Shown here piece by piece: positions 1 to 8,720 of a DNA stretch of 64,000 bases. This stretch comes from Streptomyces sp. NBC_00572 (GTDB lineage Bacteria; Actinomycetota; Actinomycetes; Streptomycetales; Streptomycetaceae). The position numbers and the translations under genes were made by a program. Location: NCBI RefSeq assembly GCF_026341815.1, contig NZ_JAPENX010000001.1, positions 6,944,001 to 7,008,000 on the forward strand, in the 5' to 3' direction. Each line of letters starts with the position of its first letter. Within the stretch, counting starts at the first letter, position 1. The notes beneath the pieces are model-generated. The model made no database searches. It was not told where the DNA came from and saw nothing but the letters and a program-made list of their open reading frames with translations.

Positions 1-20
1 AGAGTACGGAAGTGAGAGTC

Positions 21-1295
21 ATGCCCTCCTCCCGATCGTCACGGCGCCCGCTGCTGACCGCCGTGACGGCCCTCGCCCTCGCCCTGGCCACCGCGGCCCT
101 GGGCCCCACCGGTCTCACCGGCCCCACTGAGCGCGCCGCCCTCCAACCCGCGGCCGAGGCCGCCGCCGTCACCTTCTCCGACGACTTCGACGGCGCCGCG
201 GGACTCCCCGCGGACGGCTCGCGGTGGCAGATCGAGACCGGCGACAACGTCAGCAACCACGAACGGCAGTACTACACGGCCGGCAACCGCAACGCCGCCC
301 TCGACGGCCAGGGCCACCTGGTGATCACCGCCCGCAAGGAGAACCCCGGCAACTACCAGTGCTGGTACGGCCGGTGCGAGTACACCTCGGCACGACTCAA
401 CACCGCCGGGAAGTTCACCGCGCAGTACGGCCACGTCGAGGCCCGGATGAAGGTGCCGCGCGGACAGGGCATGTGGCCCGCCTTCTGGATGCTCGGCAAC
501 GACCTCGGCCAGGTCGGCTGGCCCGCCTCCGGCGAGATCGACATCATGGAGAACGTCGGCTTCGAGCCGTCCACCGTGCACGGCACCCTGCACGGCCCCG
601 GCTACTCCGGCTCCGGCGGCATCGGAGCCGGCTACACCCTGCCCGGCGGCCAGGCCTTCGCCGACGCCTTCCACACCTTCGCCGTCGACTGGTCGCCCGG
701 CAGGATCACCTGGTCCGTGGACGGAACCGTCTACCAGACGCGTACGCCCGCCGACCTCGGCGGCCGCGCCTGGGTCTTCGACAAGCCGTTCTTCCTCATC
801 CTCAACCTCGCGGTCGGCGGCTACTGGCCCGGCGACCCGGACGGCTCGACCACCTTCCCGCAGCAGCTCGTCGTCGACCACGTCCGCGTCACCACCGCGG
901 ACGGCCCCGCCGGCGGGGGACCGATCACCGGAATCGGCGGCAAGTGCGTCGACGTGGCCGCGGCGAACAGCGCGAACGGCACCGCCGTCCAGCTCTACGA
1001 CTGCAACGGCACCGGCGCCCAGCGGTGGACCGTGGGGACCGACGGCACGATCCGGGCTCTGGGCAAGTGCCTCGACGTCACCTCCGCCGGTACGGCCGAC
1101 GGCACGCCCGTCCAGCTGTGGGACTGCAACGGCAGCGGCGCTCAGCAGTGGACCGCCAACGGCGCCCGGGACATCGTCAACCTCGGATCCGGCAAGTGCC
1201 TGGACGCCACCGGCAACAGCTCCGCCAACGGCACCCGGCTGCAGATCTGGTCGTGCGGCGGCGGCGCGAACCAGAAGTGGACGGTGACGCGCTGA
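21..1295 (+). CDS. Secreted GH16 beta-1,3-glucanase with C-terminal ricin-type lectin domain
   Basis: Likely secreted endo-beta-1,3-glucanase (laminarinase type). A hydrophobic Ala/Leu-rich signal peptide covers roughly the first 50 residues. The catalytic jelly-roll follows (about residues 50-290) with the GH16 signature SGEIDIMENVG, placing nucleophile Glu172, Asp174 and acid/base Glu177 in the ExDxxE arrangement. The C-terminal ~125 residues form a ricin B/CBM13 beta-trefoil with three QxW-type repeats (AQRWTV, AQQWTA, NQKWTV). The ATG at 21 is preceded by GGAAG at a good distance; a GTG at 12 in the same frame would add three residues, and the window edge hides anything further upstream. 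The same lectin architecture recurs in the GH30 enzyme at 8721-10685, which fits a shared polysaccharide target. The family call is strong; the exact substrate is inferred. Confidence 0.92.
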   Translation: MPSSRSSRRPLLTAVTALALALATAALGPTGLTGPTERAALQPAAEAAAVTFSDDFDGAAGLPADGSRWQIETGDNVSNHERQYYTAGNRNAALDGQGHLVITARKENPGNYQCWYGRCEYTSARLNTAGKFTAQYGHVEARMKVPRGQGMWPAFWMLGNDLGQVGWPASGEIDIMENVGFEPSTVHGTLHGPGYSGSGGIGAGYTLPGGQAFADAFHTFAVDWSPGRITWSVDGTVYQTRTPADLGGRAWVFDKPFFLILNLAVGGYWPGDPDGSTTFPQQLVVDHVRVTTADGPAGGGPITGIGGKCVDVAAANSANGTAVQLYDCNGTGAQRWTVGTDGTIRALGKCLDVTSAGTADGTPVQLWDCNGSGAQQWTANGARDIVNLGSGKCLDATGNSSANGTRLQIWSCGGGANQKWTVTR

Positions 1296-1346
1296 CCTGC
1301 TGAGCCGTCTGCCGGCGGCGCGGGCCGCCCGCCTACGCTGGTACCC

Positions 1347-2306
1347 GTGCCGCCTACCCCTCGCCTCCACCGCGTCGCCGTCCTCGTACTCGAAGGGGCG
1401 AAGCCGCTCGACGTCGGCATCCCCGCGCAGGTCTTCACGACCCGCGCGAGCATGCCCTACGAGGTGAGGGTGTGCGGCGCGGAACCCGGTCTGGTGACCG
1501 GGGGCGACGGCCTCTCCTACGCCGTCGCCCACGGCCTCGACGCCCTCGCCTGGGCCGACATCGTCTTCGTCCCCGGCTACCGCTTTCCCGACCGCGAGGA
1601 CCCGCCGCAGGCCGTCGTCGAAGCGCTGATCGCGGCCCACGACCGCGGCGCCCGCCTCGCCGCGATCTCCACGGGCGCCTTCGCGCTCGCCGCGACCGGC
1701 CTGCTCGACGGCAAACGCGCCACCACCCACTGGCACTACACCCAGGCACTGGCGGTGAAACGCCCCCTCGTCCACGTCGACGAGAACGTCCTCTTCGTCG
1801 ACGAGGGGAGCGTGCTCACCTCCGCGGGCGCCGCCTCGGGCATCGACCTGTGCCTGCACATCCTCCGCGGCGACCTCGGCGTGGCCGCCGCGAACCATGC
1901 CGCCCGACGGCTGGTCGCCGCCCCCTACCGCAGCGGCGGCCAGGCACAGTACGTACCGCGCAGCCTCCCCGAGCCGCTCGGCGAACGGTTCGCCGCCACC
2001 CGCGAATGGGCCCTGCACCGGCTCGGCGAGCCGCTCACCCTCGACGTCCTCGCCCACCACGCGGCGGTCTCGGCGCGCACCTTCTCCCGCCGCTTCGTCG
2101 AGGACACCGGGTACACGCCCATGCAGTGGGTGATGCGCGCCCGTGTCGACCTCGCACGCGAACTCCTGGAGCGCTCGGAGCGGAGCGTCGAGCAGATCGC
2201 CGCCGACGTCGGTCTCGGCACCGGCGCGAATCTGCGCATGCACTTCCAGCGCATCCTCGGCACCACACCGAGCGAGTACCGGCGCACCTTCACCAAGGGC
2301 GAGTAG
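1347..2306 (+). CDS. GlxA-type transcriptional regulator (DJ-1/PfpI domain + AraC HTH)
   Basis: A 319-residue regulator with an N-terminal DJ-1/PfpI-like domain (about 1-190) and a C-terminal AraC-family double helix-turn-helix (about 215-315, ending in the typical GTTPSEYRRTF). The GTG at 1347 gives the expected family length and begins right at the first beta strand (HRVAVLVLEGAKPLDVG). The nucleophile-elbow segment reads AISTGAFALAATGLLDG, so the cysteine usual in DJ-1 relatives is a serine, consistent with a ligand-sensing rather than catalytic domain. It lies 51 nt after the GH16 gene and 114 nt before GAPDH on the same strand. Target genes cannot be read from sequence. Confidence 0.9.
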   Translation: MPPTPRLHRVAVLVLEGAKPLDVGIPAQVFTTRASMPYEVRVCGAEPGLVTGGDGLSYAVAHGLDALAWADIVFVPGYRFPDREDPPQAVVEALIAAHDRGARLAAISTGAFALAATGLLDGKRATTHWHYTQALAVKRPLVHVDENVLFVDEGSVLTSAGAASGIDLCLHILRGDLGVAAANHAARRLVAAPYRSGGQAQYVPRSLPEPLGERFAATREWALHRLGEPLTLDVLAHHAAVSARTFSRRFVEDTGYTPMQWVMRARVDLARELLERSERSVEQIAADVGLGTGANLRMHFQRILGTTPSEYRRTFTKGE

Positions 2307-2420
2307 CCCCTCGCCGAGGTCTTGGCGCGATCCTTGCGGACCGTGGCGATCCCGCCTCTGTCAGGACCGTTCCCGCCGAGCGAACCTGGTGGCGACGCAG
2401 AAGTTGAAGGGACACCATTC

Positions 2421-3416
2421 ATGACTCGCATCGCCATCAACGGATTCGGCCGCATCGGACGCAACGTGCTCCGCGCCCTGCTGGAGCGCGACACCGACCT
2501 CGAGGTCGTGGCCGTGAACGACCTGACGGAGCCGAAGGCCCTCGCGCGACTGCTCGCCTTCGACTCGACCTCGGGCCGCCTCGGCCGGCCGGTGAGCGTC
2601 GACGGGGACACCCTCGTCGTCGACGGCCGCCGCATCAAGGTCCTCGCCGAGCGCGAGCCGGCGCAGCTTCCCTGGGCCGAGCTCGGCGTCGAGATCGTCC
2701 TTGAGGCGACCGGCCGCTTCACCAACGCCAAGGCCGCCCGTGCCCACATCGACGCCGGTGCCAAGCGCGTGCTCGTCAGCGCTCCCGCCGACGGTGCCGA
2801 TGTCACGCTCGCCTACGGCGTCAACACCGACGCGTACGACGCCGAGCTGCACACCGTCGTCTCGAACGCCTCGTGCACGACCAACGCCCTCGCGCCCCTC
2901 GCCAAGGTCCTCGACGACCTGGCCGGCATCGAGCACGGCTTCATGACGACGGTGCACGCCTACACGCAGGAGCAGAACCTGCAGGACGGCCCGCACCGCG
3001 ACCCGCGCCGCGCCCGCGCCGCCGGCGTCAACATCGTCCCGACCTCGACGGGCGCCGCCAAGGCGATCGGCCACGTGCTGCCGAACCTCGACGGCAAGCT
3101 GTCGGGCGACTCGATCCGCGTGCCGGTCCCGGTCGGCTCGATCGTCGAGCTCAACACCACCGTCGCCCGAGACGTGACGCGCGAGGACGTCCTGGAGGCG
3201 TACCGCGCCGCCGCGGCCGGCCCGCTCGCCGGTGTTCTGGAGTACTCGGAGGACGCGCTCGTCTCCTCCGACATCACCGGCAACCCGGCCTCGTCGATCT
3301 TCGACTCGGAGCTCACCCGCGTCGAGGGCCGCCACATCAAGGTCGTCGCCTGGTACGACAACGAGTGGGGCTTCTCGAACCGCGTGATCGACACCCTCCA
3401 GCTGCTGGCCCGCTGA
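2421..3416 (+). CDS. gap: Type I glyceraldehyde-3-phosphate dehydrogenase
   Basis: Cytoplasmic glycolytic enzyme converting glyceraldehyde 3-phosphate, NAD+ and phosphate to 1,3-bisphosphoglycerate. The 331-residue protein has the normal family length. Visible are the N-terminal Rossmann motif INGFGRIGRN, the active-site SNASCTTN (Cys152), the conserved HAYTQEQN segment with its histidine, and the C-terminal WYDNEWGFSNR. The ATG at 2421 is chosen because it starts exactly at the conserved N-terminus and has AAGG at 2407-2410; an in-frame extension to 2322 would add a non-homologous leader. Asp in VAVNDLTEP suggests NAD rather than NADP preference, by family inference. A hairpin terminator follows. 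Streptomyces often carries more than one gap gene; this may be the secondary copy. Confidence 0.95.
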   Translation: MTRIAINGFGRIGRNVLRALLERDTDLEVVAVNDLTEPKALARLLAFDSTSGRLGRPVSVDGDTLVVDGRRIKVLAEREPAQLPWAELGVEIVLEATGRFTNAKAARAHIDAGAKRVLVSAPADGADVTLAYGVNTDAYDAELHTVVSNASCTTNALAPLAKVLDDLAGIEHGFMTTVHAYTQEQNLQDGPHRDPRRARAAGVNIVPTSTGAAKAIGHVLPNLDGKLSGDSIRVPVPVGSIVELNTTVARDVTREDVLEAYRAAAAGPLAGVLEYSEDALVSSDITGNPASSIFDSELTRVEGRHIKVVAWYDNEWGFSNRVIDTLQLLAR

Positions 3417-3432
3417 CCCGGCCCGCCACCAC

Positions 3433-3479
3433 CGCCCGCTGCCCCCACCGAACCACGGATTCGGCGGGGGCGGCGGGCG
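3433..3479 (+). terminator. Intrinsic-type hairpin after GAPDH
   Basis: Arms 3433-3452 and 3460-3479 pair over 20 positions with two non-Watson-Crick pairs around a 7-nt loop, starting 17 nt after the GAPDH stop. The right arm is followed by a short TTCT, as is usual for GC-rich actinobacterial terminators without long U tracts. Confidence 0.7.
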
Positions 3480-3612
3480 TTCTGGGCAGATGCCCAAGGA
3501 GACCCCCGAAGGTCTGGGCTCCTGCGGACAGACACTCGCCCCCGCGAGCTCGATCATGGCCTGGTCACGCTTGCGAGGACGCGCAACGTGCCGGATCCGT
3601 AAAGGAGTTCGT

Positions 3613-4488
3613 ATGCCAGGGAGAACGAGCCGTGTGTTCGGCGGCCTTCTGCTCGCCGCCGTGATGGCCGTGTGCACCACACCGGGGACTGCCGGCGCGG
3701 CCGCCGACGCGGGGACCGCGGGCACCATCCCGTCCGTCGGCACCGACTGGGGCCGGACGGGCCCGTACGAGGTGAGCGTCGACATCGAGGCCGTGCACAC
3801 CTTCTACTACCCGCGGACCATGGGGCAGTCGGGGGAGCGCCACCCGGTGATCATCTGGGGCAACGGCACGGGCGCCGTGCCCGGCATCTACAGCTCGCTG
3901 CTGCGCCACTGGGCGAGTCAGGGCTTCATCGTCGCCGCCGCCAACACCCCCACGTCGAACTTCGCGATCAGCATGCGCGCGGGAATCGACGTCCTGGAGC
4001 ACCGGAACGCCGACAGCTCCAGCAAGTTCCACGGCAAGGTGGACCTCGAACACATCGCCTCCGCCGGGCACTCGCAGGGCGGAGCAGCCGCCGTCAACGC
4101 GGCGGTCGACCCGCGGGTCGACACTGCCGTCCCGATCCAGCCGGGTCCGCTGACCGACCCCGACCTGATGGACGAGCCCGTCTTCTATCTGGCGGGCCAG
4201 CGCGACCTGACCGTGTGGCCGGCCCTGGTGAAGGCCCTGTACCGGGACACGGATCACGCCCCCGCCGTGTACGGCGAGGTCCGCGGCGCCGGACACCTCA
4301 GCTCCATCGGCGACGGCGGGGACTTCCGCGCCCCGACCACCGCCTGGCTGCGGTTCTGGCTGCTCGGCGACGAGAACGCTCGTGGGGAGTTCTTCGGCCC
4401 CGGGTGCGGCTACTGCGTCGACACCGATCTGTGGTCGGGCTGGGACCGTAACGCCAAGGCGCTCCAGATCCCCGGGCCCACCGCCTGA
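3613..4488 (+). CDS. Secreted alpha/beta hydrolase, dienelactone hydrolase/cutinase-like
   Basis: A 291-residue exported esterase-like protein. An N-terminal hydrophobic signal peptide (FGGLLLAAVMAVCTTPGTAGAA) precedes an alpha/beta hydrolase fold with the nucleophile elbow AGHSQGG (Ser154), a later acid candidate in the AGQRDLTVWP segment and a histidine in GAGHLS. The ATG at 3613 has a textbook AAAGGAG at 3601-3607; an open frame back to 3490 is not used because it lacks a signal peptide at the correct place. Cysteines near the C-terminus (CGYC) may form a disulfide. Substrate is unknown: esters, polyesters or plant cutin are possible for this superfamily. Confidence 0.83.
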   Translation: MPGRTSRVFGGLLLAAVMAVCTTPGTAGAAADAGTAGTIPSVGTDWGRTGPYEVSVDIEAVHTFYYPRTMGQSGERHPVIIWGNGTGAVPGIYSSLLRHWASQGFIVAAANTPTSNFAISMRAGIDVLEHRNADSSSKFHGKVDLEHIASAGHSQGGAAAVNAAVDPRVDTAVPIQPGPLTDPDLMDEPVFYLAGQRDLTVWPALVKALYRDTDHAPAVYGEVRGAGHLSSIGDGGDFRAPTTAWLRFWLLGDENARGEFFGPGCGYCVDTDLWSGWDRNAKALQIPGPTA

Positions 4489-4509
4489 CGTCACCTCGGC
4501 ACGTACGAA

Positions 4510-4550
4510 CGGCTCCGGGCCTCCCTCGGCAGGAGGGCGTCCCGGAGCCG
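4510..4550. terminator. Bidirectional hairpin terminator between convergent genes
   Basis: CGGCTCCGGG at 4510-4519 pairs with CCCGGAGCCG at 4541-4550, and a nested CCTCC/GGAGG pair extends the structure. It lies between the + strand hydrolase (stop 4488) and the - strand HAAS protein (stop 4566), so it can serve both transcripts. Confidence 0.78.
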
Positions 4551-4565
4551 TGTCGTGCCCCGGCG

Positions 4566-5120
4566 TCAGCGGCGTACGGCGCGCCGCAGGAGGACGGCGC
4601 CGAAAACCGGGACGACCAGCGAGAAGGCGATGAACAGCAGGAGTTCCGTCGGGCCGATCCGGGACGAGGCCCCGAGCAGGGAGCCCAGCACGACCAGGGC
4701 CGGAACGGCCAGGGCGGTGAGGGCGCCGATCCGCCTGTGGCGCCTGTCCCACTGGGGGGAAGCCCACAGCAGTGCCAGAACGACGATCAGTACCACCGCC
4801 CCCACGTACGGCGCGAACACGAACAGCAGTCCGGAGATGCCGAGCAGGACGGTGATCGGCTTCGTGCGGCCGGGCGCGGCCGGGGAGGCCGAGCCGGCCG
4901 GCGCCTCCTCGGCGAGGGCGGAGGCGGCGACGGTACGGGGCTCGCCGAGCTCGGCGAGGACCGCGCGGACCTGGTCGTCGCCGTCCGCGCCGCTGACCTC
5001 GATGTGCTCGCGGAGGTCCGCGAGGAGCTCGGCCCGGCGCTCGGCGGGCAGCTCGGCCGTCTCGCGCGCGACGGCGTCGAGGTAGGCGGCGACGAGTGGG
5101 TGCTGGTCGGTGGCGTTCAT
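4566..5120 (-). CDS. HAAS-domain membrane protein (PadR partner)
   Basis: A 184-residue protein with an N-terminal soluble helical HAAS/DUF1700-like domain (AYLDAVARETAELPAERRAELLADLREHIE), followed by four predicted hydrophobic segments (about residues 90-180). The start at 5120 has an AGGGGG ribosome site and overlaps the PadR stop by ATGA, so the two are translationally coupled. In the family, PadR regulators paired with HAAS membrane proteins form small sensor/regulator modules at the membrane; a specific function for this protein is not known. Confidence 0.82.
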   Translation of the reverse strand: MNATDQHPLVAAYLDAVARETAELPAERRAELLADLREHIEVSGADGDDQVRAVLAELGEPRTVAASALAEEAPAGSASPAAPGRTKPITVLLGISGLLFVFAPYVGAVVLIVVLALLWASPQWDRRHRRIGALTALAVPALVVLGSLLGASSRIGPTELLLFIAFSLVVPVFGAVLLRRAVRR

Positions 5121-5470
5121 GCGGAATCCCCCTGTGGGTCGGTGAGGAAGTGGTCGACGGCGTCCCTGAACAGCGGCCACGCCTGGGCGAACTCGGCGAG
5201 GGAGGCCCGGCCGACGCCCGTGAGCGTGTAGTAGCGGCGCGACGGCCCGCTGGGGGAGTCGCGCAGCTCGGTGTCGACGAGCCCTTCGCGCCGCAGCCGC
5301 GACAGCAGGGGGTAGATCGTGCCCTGGCTGGTGGTCATGACGCTGACCGCGGAGAGCTCGGCGACGAGCTCGACGCCGTACTTCGGCTCGTCCCTGAGCA
5401 GCGCGAGGACGCAGTACTCCAGCACTCCCTTGCGGAGCTGACTGGGGACCCTGTCGCCCGCCTCGTTCAT
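5117..5470 (-). CDS. PadR-family transcriptional regulator
   Basis: A winged-helix repressor with the PadR core: QLRKGVLEYCVLALLRDEPKYGVEL, then TSQGTIYPLLSRLRREGLV (recognition helix and wing) and a C-terminal dimerisation helix. The ATG at 5470 gives 117 residues; in-frame ATG 5488 and TTG 5497 would add up to 9. The start is uncertain because no clear ribosome site separates them. It is the first gene of a two-gene operon with the HAAS membrane protein and is probably autoregulated through the inverted repeat that spans its own start. Confidence 0.87.
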   Translation of the reverse strand: MNEAGDRVPSQLRKGVLEYCVLALLRDEPKYGVELVAELSAVSVMTTSQGTIYPLLSRLRREGLVDTELRDSPSGPSRRYYTLTGVGRASLAEFAQAWPLFRDAVDHFLTDPQGDSA

Positions 5471-5494
5471 TGCGTTACCAGGAACCATGCAATG
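5468..5494. promoter_or_regulatory. Candidate PadR operator
   Basis: CATTGC at 5468-5473 and GCAATG at 5489-5494 form an inverted repeat with 15-nt spacing across the start of the PadR gene. On the minus strand it reads TTGCATTGCAT followed by the start region. Family members commonly repress their own promoters; assignment is inferred. Confidence 0.4.
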
Positions 5495-5527
5495 CAAGAT
5501 AGCTCGGGAAGGTGATCATGACAAGCG

Positions 5528-5562
5528 CGACCCCCCGAGGGTGTCTCTCCCTCGGGAGGTCG
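5528..5562 (-). terminator. Hairpin terminator downstream of the GH30-GH3 operon
   Basis: Arms 5528-5541 and 5549-5562 (core CCCGAGGG/CCCTCGGG, one internal mismatch, 7-nt loop) lie just beyond the GH3 stop at 5585 in the direction of minus-strand transcription, and separate that operon from the PadR promoter. Confidence 0.7.
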
Positions 5563-5584
5563 GGCCCTGTTCCTGCGCTCTCCG

Positions 5585-8500
5585 TCAGCCCGCGGCCCGG
5601 TACGCCTCCGTCAGCTTGCCGACCGCGCCCCCGAGATCACCCGTGAGCAGCAGATGGTCCGCGTCGGCGAACGGCTTCGCCGACGCCTCGGTGATGTTCT
5701 GGCCGATCTTCTTCTGCGCGATCTGCCGCGCCACCGCGAGGAGCTTCCGCCCCTCGGGGGAGTCGCCCCGGCCGACCGCCTGGAGTGCCTTGGCCGCGAC
5801 CCGCAGCGCTCGCAGCGCGGGCTCGCCTCCGGTCGGCGCCGGGGTGAGGGTGGTCAGCCCCCAGCCGTACGGGTACTGCGGGTCGTAGCTGCTGTCACCC
5901 ACGTTGAGGGGCAGCTGCGCCTCCGACTTCGGCCAGGTCACCGGAAGCTGACCGGTGAACGGCTGCCTGCCGTAGAGGACGTCGGCGACGCCGTCGCCCT
6001 CCGTGCCCGGCAGCCAGGACGCGACCAGGGTGTCGACGGCCGGCAGCCGGTCGCCGATGAGCTGAGGCCGTCCCGACACCACCAGGACCGCGCACGGCAT
6101 CGCCGCGCAGACCTTGTCGACCGCGTCCTTGTCGGCGGCCGTCAGGTCGAGGTCGTTGCCGTTGCCCACGTCCCCGAAGCCCTCGGCGTACGGGGTCTCG
6201 CCGACCACCACCACACCGACGTCATAGCCCTCGGTCGGCGCGGAGGCGTCCTTCGACCAGCCGATCTCGGCCCCCGGCGCGGCCTTCCGCATCCCTTCGA
6301 GGATCGTCGTACCGGTCGTCGTACGCCCGGAGGAGCCCTGCCAGCTGATCGTCCACCCACCGGCCTGGTTACCGAGGTCATCGGCGTTCGACCCGGCCAC
6401 GTAGACCTTCTGGGAAGGCTTCAGCGGCAGGACGGAGCCCTCGTTCTTGAGGAGCACCTGCGACTTCGCCACGGCCTCCCGCGCCACCGCGCGGTGCTCG
6501 GCCGAGCCGATCGACGGCAGGTTCGTGGTGTCCGCGTACGGCTTCTCGAACAGACCGAGGCGGAACTTCTGGGTCAGGATGCGGGCCACCGCGTCGTCGA
6601 TCCGCCCGGTGGTGATCCGCCCGGCCCCGACCTCGGCGGTCAGGGTCCGGGTGAAGTCCTGGTAGTTCGTCGGCACCATGATCATGTCGAGGCCGGCGTT
6701 GACCGAGGTGCGCACATCGCTGGGGTAGTCGCCGGGGATCTGGTCGATGGCCTGCCAGTCGCTGATGACGAAGCCCTCGAAGCCCATCCGGTCCTTCAGG
6801 ACGCCGTTGATCATCTCGGCGTTGGCGTGCATCTTCACCGGACCCTGCTCGTCACCCAGGATGTCCAGGGACGAGTACGAGGGCATGACCGTGCCGGTGC
6901 CGCGCTTCACCGCCTCGGCGAACGGCGCGAGGTGCACCGCTTCCAGCTCCGCGCGGGTGACCTTGGTGACGCCCTGGTCGATCGTGTACGAACCGGTGGC
7001 CGAGGAGCCGAACGCGGTCCCGCCGTCGCCGACGAAGTGCTTGGCACTGGTGAGGACCTTGTCGTTGCGGTCGAGGTCCTTGCCGTTCCGCGCGCCCTGC
7101 ATGCCGTTGATGACGGTCTCCATCGCGGTCACCAGCGCCGGATCCTCGCCGAAGGCCTCGTAGGAACGGCCCCAGCGCTCGTCGCGGGTCACACAGAGAC
7201 ACGGGGCGAAGTCCCACGGGACGCCGGTCGCCCGTACCTCCTTCGCGGTCACCGAGCCGGTCCGCGCGGCGAGCTCCGGGTCACGGCCCGCGCCGATGCC
7301 GATGTTGTGCGGCATGATCGTCGCGCCGATGACGTTGTTGTGCCCGTGCACCGCGTCCACGCCGTAGATCAGCGGGATCTGGAATCGGGTCGCCTGCGCG
7401 CGCAGCTGGTAGGCGTCCACCATCGCGGCCCAGGCCGCGGGCGTGTTGGGCGTGGGGACCGAGCCGCCGCCCGAGAGCAGGGACCCGAGGGAGTATCCGG
7501 CGATGTCGCCCGGAGCCCGCAGCGCGTTGCGCTCGGCCTGGGTCATCTGGCCGGCCTTCTCCTCCAGGGACATCCGGGAAAGGAGATCGGCGACCCGCTT
7601 CCGTACCGGCAGCCTGGTGTCGAGGTACGGCAGGCCGTGGGCGTTCACCACGACCAGCGGGGTCTCGGCCGGGGCCTTGGCGCCGTCCACCGTGAGCCGC
7701 AGCGGAATCGTCTCGGCGGACTCGGCGGCACCGTCCTTCAGGGTCTGCACGGTGATCGAGCGCGTCGTACCCGAGGGCGTCCCGGCGGGGAACACGACGC
7801 TGCCCGTGACCGGTCGGTAGTCCTTCCCGGGCTCGGCGCCGCCGCCGGTCTCCGTCTCGTACGCCACGGTGACCGGCTCACCGATCGGCCCGGAGCCGGT
7901 GGTGGCCACCGAGACGTCGACCCGGGCGCTGCCGCCCTCGTCGACGGGGTGCACGACGGACTTCGTGACCACCTTGGTGTTCAGGGCGGGCTCCGCCGTG
8001 CCGTACAGCTCCACGCCGTCCAGGGCGAACGCCCCCGGCGCACCGGTCGGGAGCGTGACGGCGTACCCCCACATCCGGTCGAGCCCGAGCACCTGGTCGA
8101 TTCCGCCGACGGGCTGGTAGTCGGCCCGGTACTGGAAGGTGGAGAACGGGATCTCCACGAGGTGCCAGCCCTCCCAGTCGTCGGTGAAGGAGGTCGTCCA
8201 CAGCTCGGACGCCTCGCCGTTCGCGCCGCCGTCCTTGATCTCCAGGGCGATCCGCTTGCCCGAGCCGGGCGGCAGCGGCGCCGTGTTCTGGCCGTACCAC
8301 CAGAAGCGGATGCCCCTGTACGCCGTCCAGTCGTGCGCCGGCTGGTCGAACGCGAAGTCGTGGGTGAAGCCGCCCCAGCCGCTGATGTCGTAGCGGCCTT
8401 CGAGGACCTTGCCGCCCTCGGGGGCGTCGGCGCGCTCCTTCAGTTCGAGCTTCGGGTGGGACTCGGTGGCATTGCCCCAGGTGAACAGGCCTTCCGCGGG

Positions 8501-8665
8501 CGGCGGCGCGAACGGGATCTCCCCCTCGAACCGGTCGACGGCTCGGGGTACGGGTTCCTGGGCGGCGGCACTCGGCAGGCCGCCGGTGAGCAGACCGGTG
8601 AGGACGGCGGTCGCGGCGACGACCGCGGCGCTCACCGTTCTTCTGCTGGGACGAGCGGGGGGCAT
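5585..8665 (-). CDS. Secreted multidomain GH3 beta-glucosidase
   Basis: A 1026-residue exported beta-glucosidase-type enzyme. Order: signal peptide (about 1-37, ending SAAAQEP); a CBM11/CIA30-like beta-sandwich (about 40-205); a Calx-beta/immunoglobulin-like region (about 210-320, GKDYRPVTGSVVFPAG); then the GH3 N-terminal TIM-barrel and C-terminal domain. The GH3 nucleophile is Asp636 in GFVISDWQAID; KHFVGDGGT is another family motif. The start at 8665 has AAGGAG eight to nine nt upstream. It lies 55 nt downstream of the GH30 gene on the same strand, so the two are probably one operon: GH30 would release oligosaccharides that this enzyme trims to glucose. The N-terminal domain call is less certain than the GH3 call. 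Confidence 0.93.
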   Translation of the reverse strand: MPPARPSRRTVSAAVVAATAVLTGLLTGGLPSAAAQEPVPRAVDRFEGEIPFAPPPAEGLFTWGNATESHPKLELKERADAPEGGKVLEGRYDISGWGGFTHDFAFDQPAHDWTAYRGIRFWWYGQNTAPLPPGSGKRIALEIKDGGANGEASELWTTSFTDDWEGWHLVEIPFSTFQYRADYQPVGGIDQVLGLDRMWGYAVTLPTGAPGAFALDGVELYGTAEPALNTKVVTKSVVHPVDEGGSARVDVSVATTGSGPIGEPVTVAYETETGGGAEPGKDYRPVTGSVVFPAGTPSGTTRSITVQTLKDGAAESAETIPLRLTVDGAKAPAETPLVVVNAHGLPYLDTRLPVRKRVADLLSRMSLEEKAGQMTQAERNALRAPGDIAGYSLGSLLSGGGSVPTPNTPAAWAAMVDAYQLRAQATRFQIPLIYGVDAVHGHNNVIGATIMPHNIGIGAGRDPELAARTGSVTAKEVRATGVPWDFAPCLCVTRDERWGRSYEAFGEDPALVTAMETVINGMQGARNGKDLDRNDKVLTSAKHFVGDGGTAFGSSATGSYTIDQGVTKVTRAELEAVHLAPFAEAVKRGTGTVMPSYSSLDILGDEQGPVKMHANAEMINGVLKDRMGFEGFVISDWQAIDQIPGDYPSDVRTSVNAGLDMIMVPTNYQDFTRTLTAEVGAGRITTGRIDDAVARILTQKFRLGLFEKPYADTTNLPSIGSAEHRAVAREAVAKSQVLLKNEGSVLPLKPSQKVYVAGSNADDLGNQAGGWTISWQGSSGRTTTGTTILEGMRKAAPGAEIGWSKDASAPTEGYDVGVVVVGETPYAEGFGDVGNGNDLDLTAADKDAVDKVCAAMPCAVLVVSGRPQLIGDRLPAVDTLVASWLPGTEGDGVADVLYGRQPFTGQLPVTWPKSEAQLPLNVGDSSYDPQYPYGWGLTTLTPAPTGGEPALRALRVAAKALQAVGRGDSPEGRKLLAVARQIAQKKIGQNITEASAKPFADADHLLLTGDLGGAVGKLTEAYRAAG

Positions 8666-8720
8666 GCGGGCTCCTTGAAGGGCCTTCTGATGGGGGAGGA
8701 GGGCGGAGGGGCGGGCCGGA

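Noticed and set aside
39..2243. Long antisense ORF over the GH16 and GlxA genes
   Set aside because: High-GC codon bias produces long open frames on the opposite strand; the product is Gly/Arg/Ala-rich with no motifs, while the sense genes have clear families.
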